In this document: positions 59,551 to 64,000 of the stretch, in pieces
Position numbering within the stretch: the first letter of the stretch is position 1
Layout of the letters: every line of letters begins with the position of its first letter
Assembly: GCA_017999435.1 (NCBI GenBank)
Contig: JAGNLV010000004.1
Span: 458,188-522,187 of the forward strand
Direction of reading: 5' to 3'
Length of the DNA stretch: 64,000 bases
Source: Candidatus Zixiibacteriota bacterium
Lineage (GTDB): Bacteria; Zixibacteria; MSB-5A5; GN15; FEB-12
The notes under the pieces: model-generated
Databases searched by the model: none
What the model was told of the DNA's origin: nothing
The model's input: only the letters and a program-made list of their open reading frames with translations
Program-made: the position numbers and the translations under genes

Positions 59551-59628
59551 GCAGGTCAGGACCCTTGTGTTCCTGACATTCCTGCCAACGACGTAAGCGG
59601 TCCCGTCACGACCCTTGTGGTCCTGACC
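59551..59628. repeat. Dispersed palindromic repeat, copy 2
   Basis: Left half AGGTCAGGACC, TTCCTGACATTCC; right half CCCGTCACGACC then TTGTGGTCCTGACC. It is related to 4464-4544 and lies in the 162-bp gap between two convergent genes, where it might also act as a bidirectional terminator. Confidence 0.7.
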
Positions 59629-59664
59629 GACACAACATCCTTCGTGGGAACTATCCGCCCTGCG

Positions 59665-61053
59665 CTACGGACGGCTCTGCTCGGGGCTCCCGGCGGGCTG
59701 GTCCGCTGCATTTGCGTCCCCATCTCCCCCGCCCAGGCTGAGCATGTAGTCCGCCACCAGCTGCAGTTTTTCGTCGCCGAGGTGGGCCATCGAAGGCATA
59801 GGCTGAAATTGCGGGCGTTTCTTACCGGGGTTCTTCGCCCACTGGACGATGCCCGCCGGGTTGTTGGCGTAGAGCGAGTAGATCTCTTTGATGGACGGCG
59901 CGGCGAGGACCTTGTCGAGCGCATGACAGGCGGCGCAGTTTGAGAAGACGCTCGGCCCGGTCGGAGCGCCGCCGACCGTCTCGCCGACCCCCAGCCCGGC
60001 CGCCAGACGCATCCGGGCCGCCAACTCCACCGCGGCGAAAGTAGCGGTGCGGTCGGCGACCGCGAGCCGGTGCCGGCTGAGGGCGGTCTCGCGGTAGAGA
60101 TGGCGGCCGGTCGCCATGAAGAGCGCAAGGACGGTGAACAGGGCGATGACCGCGCCGTAGCGGCGCCCGATCGCCGGATTGCCCGCGCGGGTCTCCCGCC
60201 AGAGCAGGGCCAGAATGAGAACGACGAAAACCGCAGCGACGCCGACGACGGCGAGCAGAGTCCAACTGATGCCACGCAGCGGGAGCGTGAGCAGCAGCAG
60301 AGGCCCAAAGACGAGTTGCGCCGCCGTCGCCCAGAAAGCGAGGCGGTAGAAGAGACCGCGCAACTCGGCCCGGGTAAAAGCGGGAAGCAGCTGTTCGACC
60401 GGGAATCGCCGGCGGCCGAACCAGCCCGCGAGAAACAGGCCGGTGACGGCGAGCGAGGCGGTCAGGAAATGGAAGTAGCGCGGGAAGACGTTGCCGTACT
60501 GCAGCGACGAAAAGAACCCGCGCACCGCGGACCATTGGTCGGGAAAGAGCATCAGGTTGATGTTGGCCAGGAAGATGAGCGGGATCATCAGGAAGAAGAA
60601 CGCCCCGGCGGCCCCGATCACGATGTGATGGTTCTTCGCCGGCCCGGTCCAGCGCTCCCAGGTGTACTTGTGGAGGTAGCTCAGGAGGAACGCGGTGATG
60701 ACCAACGGGACGAGCGAAATCCAGGCATAGCCGGTGAGCGCGTTGGCCGAGTAGAAGTAGAGCGTATAGAGCAGGTTGATGCACAGGAGCGGACCGACGC
60801 CGAGCACCACGGCGAGGCTCTTGCTGACGGTGATGGTGGCGCCGATCCGCCGCGCGAGGGCATCGTAACGGGGATGGGAGCGGCCGACAATTTCGCACAC
60901 GACCGTCAGCAGCGACCCGCCGACCATCAGATTGACGAACACGATGTGCAGGAGAAACAGGACGACCAGGAACACTTCAATCACGGCGGGGTCGAGCGGC
61001 AGAGGCAACGACAGATCGCGCGGGACGCGGGCGGCAAGGTCTAGTGGAGCCAT
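59665..61053 (-). CDS. Membrane protein with C-terminal cytochrome c domain, bd-superfamily-associated subunit
   Basis: 462 aa. The ATG at 61053 has GGAGG eight bases upstream; ATG 61059 and GTG 61062 sit too close to that site. About eight membrane helices (FLVVLFLLHIVFVNLMVGGS, ISLVPLVITAFLLSYLHKYT, IVIGAAGAFFFLMIPLIFLA) are followed by a single cytochrome c domain with CAACH at 373-377 and a probable Met ligand in FQPMPSM. The layout parallels that of its upstream partner. Together they may form an oxidase or reductase taking electrons from or via heme c. It lies 15 bp after the partner gene. Confidence 0.8.
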   Translation of the reverse strand: MAPLDLAARVPRDLSLPLPLDPAVIEVFLVVLFLLHIVFVNLMVGGSLLTVVCEIVGRSHPRYDALARRIGATITVSKSLAVVLGVGPLLCINLLYTLYFYSANALTGYAWISLVPLVITAFLLSYLHKYTWERWTGPAKNHHIVIGAAGAFFFLMIPLIFLANINLMLFPDQWSAVRGFFSSLQYGNVFPRYFHFLTASLAVTGLFLAGWFGRRRFPVEQLLPAFTRAELRGLFYRLAFWATAAQLVFGPLLLLTLPLRGISWTLLAVVGVAAVFVVLILALLWRETRAGNPAIGRRYGAVIALFTVLALFMATGRHLYRETALSRHRLAVADRTATFAAVELAARMRLAAGLGVGETVGGAPTGPSVFSNCAACHALDKVLAAPSIKEIYSLYANNPAGIVQWAKNPGKKRPQFQPMPSMAHLGDEKLQLVADYMLSLGGGDGDANAADQPAGSPEQSRP

Positions 61054-61068
61054 CGTCATCACCTCCCC

Positions 61069-62478
61069 TCACTGCCCCGGCCCGGCCGCGGCGGCCGCGG
61101 CCCGCGGGGAATACCCGACCGCCTGCGCGCCCGGCAGACCGCGCGGCCGTTCCTGCAGGTCTCTCAGATAGGCCGCCAGGGCATCCGCCTCGGCCGGGGC
61201 GCCGGGAAACGGCGGCATGAAGGTGCGGGTGTTGTGCATGACGGCGATGAAGGAACTCAGGACGGCCGGATCCCAGGGCGTGTCTCCGTAGAGGTTGCGG
61301 AAACGGGTCAGGACGCTGTTGACCCCGCTCACCGTGTGGCAGCGGGAGCAGGCGAGCATGTACACATCGCGGCCGGCGTCAACCTTGTTGGCCGAAGTGA
61401 CCTGGCGAACGGTGCTGTAGGCGGAGTACGTCAAAATCCCGTCGCGCTGGAAAATCGGCAGCTCCGACATGGTCACCCCGTTGGAGTACATGTAGTCGGC
61501 GACAACGTGGGGTTTGCGAATGAACTCGCGCACGCGCTCGAAGTGGCCGAGCGTGTAGAGACCGAGCAGGAAGGGGATGACGAGCACGGCCCGGGGAATC
61601 AGGGCCGGGCGGGCCAGGCCGGCCAGCGCGATCAGGACGGTGAGGGCGAGCACGGCCGCGACGACATAGAGGAAAGTATCGTACCACTGGGTCAGGCGCT
61701 GGGTAAGGAAAGCCACATCGAGGTTGGCCGCCATCGGCGCGGGCACGCGCCGCCAGTACCAGACAGCCCCGATGAGAACGACAGGAGTCCAGGCGAGCAC
61801 CCACCCGGACACGATGCGCACTACCCGCCGGCGAAGTTCGGGGCGGGTCCGGGTGAAGAAGAAGGTCAGGAACCAGACCGTGAAGCCCGCGGTGACCATG
61901 GCCAGCCCGGTGCGGAACACCAGCTGGGGGAGGTAGAGCGGGTTGAAGACGGCCGAGAAGAAGCTGCGGTCGGCCGCCCAGGACCCGGTCCCCATCATGA
62001 AACCGAGGATGGCGACGATGATGGCCATGGTGAGCCAGGAGCCGACGGCGAGGACGGCGCCCACGGCGTTGTGCAGCGCTTTCCAACGGCCTTCGCGCCA
62101 GCGCTGCCACATCAGGAAGTACACGATGACCAGGCCGACCTCGCTGATGAACACCAGCCACTCGATGAACCAGGCCCAGAAGAAGACGCGGATGAGGCTG
62201 CCGATGCCGAAGGGGGCGATGAGAGCGGCGGTGAGCCAGATCCCGACCCCGGTGAGAGCGCCGAAGGTCGTGGTGATGATGAACAGGACGAAGGTGATTT
62301 TGTAGGCGAGAGCATCGAGGTCGAGGTCGCCGCGGCGGCGTCCCCACCACTCCAAAAGCGCGACCAGCGGCCAGGCCCCGACCGCCATGGGATGGTTGAT
62401 CATGACGTGGGTGATCGCCACCGCCGCCATGAGCAGGCGATTGCCGATGAAATCCAGATAGAACAGCGGAAAATCCAT
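61069..62478 (-). CDS. CydA-like membrane protein fused to cytochrome c
   Basis: 469 aa from the ATG at 62478 (AGGAG close upstream). The N-terminus resembles CydA (FYLDFIGNRLLMAAVAITHV, NHPMAVGAWPLVALLE), with His residues near 24 and 29 that could be heme ligands; about nine helices follow and GHFERVREFIRKPHVVADYM at about 311-330 is CydA-like. The quinol-binding Q-loop of true CydA is missing. At the C-terminus CSRCH (377-381) binds heme c. This fits the bd-superfamily groups described as carrying CxxCH and lacking the quinol site, so the electron donor may not be quinol. The reaction is not proven. Confidence 0.82.
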   Translation of the reverse strand: MDFPLFYLDFIGNRLLMAAVAITHVMINHPMAVGAWPLVALLEWWGRRRGDLDLDALAYKITFVLFIITTTFGALTGVGIWLTAALIAPFGIGSLIRVFFWAWFIEWLVFISEVGLVIVYFLMWQRWREGRWKALHNAVGAVLAVGSWLTMAIIVAILGFMMGTGSWAADRSFFSAVFNPLYLPQLVFRTGLAMVTAGFTVWFLTFFFTRTRPELRRRVVRIVSGWVLAWTPVVLIGAVWYWRRVPAPMAANLDVAFLTQRLTQWYDTFLYVVAAVLALTVLIALAGLARPALIPRAVLVIPFLLGLYTLGHFERVREFIRKPHVVADYMYSNGVTMSELPIFQRDGILTYSAYSTVRQVTSANKVDAGRDVYMLACSRCHTVSGVNSVLTRFRNLYGDTPWDPAVLSSFIAVMHNTRTFMPPFPGAPAEADALAAYLRDLQERPRGLPGAQAVGYSPRAAAAAAGPGQ

Positions 62479-62665
62479 GGCTCCTCGCACGCTGCGGCGG
62501 CGGGAACGCCCGCCCGCCGGTTCCCACGATACCGGCCGCCGCCCCGGCCTTAAGCGCCGGCCGCACGAGGACTCAAAGGTACGCAACGCGGGCTGTGCCG
62601 TCAATTATTAATCGGAACCGACCCGCCGGCGAACGATGCGCGGTTGCACCGGCCGGGGATTTGCG

Positions 62666-62671
62666 TATATT
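62666..62671 (+). promoter_or_regulatory. -10 box of a probable leaderless promoter (RlmI-like gene)
   Basis: TATATT, 8 nt, then the ATG at 62680. TTGCAC (62644-62649) is 16 bp upstream. Confidence 0.55.
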
Positions 62672-62679
62672 CCACCGCT

Positions 62680-63876
62680 ATGACGTACCCGTTGCTCACG
62701 CTCAAAGCCGGGCGCGAAAACGCCCCGGCCAACCGCCATCCATGGATCTTCTCCGGCGCCCTCGCCGAGGGCAAACCGGAGGTCCCCCACGGCGCGCTCG
62801 TCCGGGTAGCCGAGGCCTCGGGCCAGGTCATTGCGACGGGAACGTACTCGGCCAAGGGGATGATCGCGGTGCGCGTGCTGGCGTGGGAGGAAGCGCCCAT
62901 CACGCGGGAGTGGATCCGCGAGCGGGTGCGGGAGGCGGTCGAGCGGCGAAGGCTGGTCGGAATCGGCGCAGACGAGACAGTCACCGGATACCGGGCGGTG
63001 TTCGGGGAGGCCGACGGGCTGCCGGGGCTGGTCGTCGATCGGTACGGGGAGGTGGCGGTCGTGCAGTTCGCGACGGCCGGCGCGGAGGGACTGCGGGAGC
63101 CGATCCTGCAGGCGCTGGCCGACGTGCTGACGCCGGCGGCGATCTACGAGCGGAGCGATCTCCCCGCGCGCACCGAGGAAGGCCTCGCGCCGGCCAGCGG
63201 GCTGCTCTCCGGAGTGCTTCCGGAAAGAGTGGAGTTTGCGGAACACGGGCTCAGGTTTACGGCCGACGTGACGGGCGGGCAGAAGACGGGGTTTTTCCTC
63301 GATCAGAGAGATGTGCGGCGGCAGGCGCGGGCGCTGGCGGCCGGGCGGAGAGTGGCCGACCTGTTTTCCTACCGGGGAGCGGCGGGCGTCGCGGCCCTGA
63401 AAGGCGGGGCCGAGCACGTGCACTGCGTGGATTCCTCGGCGGCGGCGCTTGCCGCCGTGGGGCCGGAGGCGGAGGCCAACGGGCTGGCGGCGGCGCGCAT
63501 CACGGCTGAAGAGGCCGACGTTTTCCAGTGGCTCGGTCAGCGGTCGGAGCCGGAGTTCGACATGGTGCTGCTCGATCCGCCGGCGCTGATCAAGTCGCGC
63601 CGGCATGCCGAGGAGGGGCGCAAGGGGTACCACTTCCTCAACCGGGCGGCGCTGCGGATCCTGCGCGATCAGGGCCTTCTCGTGACCTCGAGCTGTTCGT
63701 TTTTCTTCACCGAGGATGACTTCGCCACGACCCTGCGGCGGGCGGCCGCCCAGGCGGGGGTCCAGCTTCACGTGCTGGCCACGGTGCGGCAGGCGGCGGA
63801 TCATCCCGTGGCCCTGCATTTTCCCGAGTCGTTTTACCTGAAGTCGTTCGTGTGCCAGGTGCGGCGGCGAGTTTAG
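62680..63876 (+). CDS. Class I rRNA large-subunit methyltransferase, RlmI-like
   Basis: 398 aa from the ATG at 62680. An N-terminal PUA domain (NRHPWIFSGALAEGKPEVPH, GTYSAKGMIAVRVL), an EEHEE-like middle and a Rossmann methyltransferase domain: GGQKTGFFLDQRDVRRQARA, RRVADLFSYRGAAGVAALKG, FDMVLLDPPALIKSR, SSCSFFFTEDDF. Enzymes of this type make m5C in 23S rRNA (RlmI makes m5C1962). The order PUA-then-MTase and motif IV DPPA are typical. It has no Shine-Dalgarno site and appears leaderless. Confidence 0.93.
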   Translation: MTYPLLTLKAGRENAPANRHPWIFSGALAEGKPEVPHGALVRVAEASGQVIATGTYSAKGMIAVRVLAWEEAPITREWIRERVREAVERRRLVGIGADETVTGYRAVFGEADGLPGLVVDRYGEVAVVQFATAGAEGLREPILQALADVLTPAAIYERSDLPARTEEGLAPASGLLSGVLPERVEFAEHGLRFTADVTGGQKTGFFLDQRDVRRQARALAAGRRVADLFSYRGAAGVAALKGGAEHVHCVDSSAAALAAVGPEAEANGLAAARITAEEADVFQWLGQRSEPEFDMVLLDPPALIKSRRHAEEGRKGYHFLNRAALRILRDQGLLVTSSCSFFFTEDDFATTLRRAAAQAGVQLHVLATVRQAADHPVALHFPESFYLKSFVCQVRRRV

Positions 63877-63911
63877 TGTTGCGGGATCAGGCGGGGGCGG
63901 GTATTTTGGTG

Positions 63912-63917
63912 TAGAAT
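63912..63917 (+). promoter_or_regulatory. -10 box of the tRNA-Arg gene
   Basis: TAGAAT lies 8 nt before the first tRNA base. No clear -35. Confidence 0.4.
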
Positions 63918-63925
63918 GATCGGAC

Positions 63926-63999
63926 GCCCCCGTAGCTCATCCGGATAGAGCATCTGCCTTCTAAGCAGAGGGTAGCAGGTTCGAGTCCTGCCGGGGGTA
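63926..63999 (+). tRNA. tRNA-Arg (anticodon UCU)
   Basis: A full cloverleaf can be folded: acceptor GCCCCCG with CGGGGGT (first pair G-U), D-arm TAGCTC..., anticodon stem TCTGC/GCAGA with loop CTTCTAA giving anticodon TCT, T-arm GCAGG-TTCGAGT-CCTGC, discriminator A at 63999. CCA is not encoded in the visible sequence. It reads AGA/AGG Arg codons. Confidence 0.95.
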
Positions 64000-64000
64000 T

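Overview
The window is a high-GC, densely coded bacterial chromosome segment. Three things point to an uncultured FCB-group bacterium of the candidate phylum Zixibacteria type: two secreted proteins end in a paired dockerin-like motif of the form CGDxNxDxxVxVADLTYLIxYLFRGGP, there are PEP-CTERM exported proteins, and there is a complete-looking flagellar export and hook cluster. The phylum is an inference from motif style, not a measured placement.

Left part (1-13.7 kb): secreted and surface proteins on the minus strand (a cohesin-like exported protein running off the left edge, a DUF5916 outer-membrane protein, a small exported protein, a TPR lipoprotein and two PEP-CTERM proteins). These are followed by an orphan phage-type pair on the plus strand, portal then terminase large subunit. 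This pair converges on a minus-strand Fe-S PD-(D/E)XK nuclease and a GT2 glycosyltransferase. No capsid, protease, tail, integrase or small terminase gene is visible.

Centre (13.8-42.8 kb): flagellar genes, all on the minus strand, in three blocks. The right block starts at a near-perfect sigma-54 promoter and reads motE-like, fliK, flgD, TIGR02530 protein, flgE, flbD, fliL, fliM, fliN, fliO, fliP, fliQ. A DUF4126 gene and an oppositely oriented WD40/dockerin gene separate it from the middle block (fliR, flhB, flhA, flhF, flhG, fliA), which has its own sigma-70-type promoter. The middle block runs into a regulatory tail: DUF2225, three tandem PilZ proteins, an exported FlgT-like protein, a histidine-kinase-like protein that lacks its phospho-accepting histidine, a small MCP-hairpin-like protein, two CheY-like receivers and FapA. 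This tail looks like a c-di-GMP and phosphorelay module controlling the flagellum. motA, motB, fliE-fliJ and flagellin are absent from the window.

Right part (43-64 kb): an RRM RNA-binding protein with a long leader, a heterodimeric ABC exporter preceded by a 25-residue ORF and a terminator, a tail-fibre-like exported protein, small exported or membrane proteins, DUF2087, a MutY-like glycosylase without an Fe-S cluster, a triplicated beta-helix dockerin protein, a vWA protein, a split NOL1/NOP2 rRNA methyltransferase plus PUA protein, two cytochrome-c-fused bd-superfamily-like membrane proteins, an RlmI-type methyltransferase and tRNA-Arg(UCU). Several genes here have a -10 box only 7-8 nt before the start codon, suggesting leaderless mRNAs.
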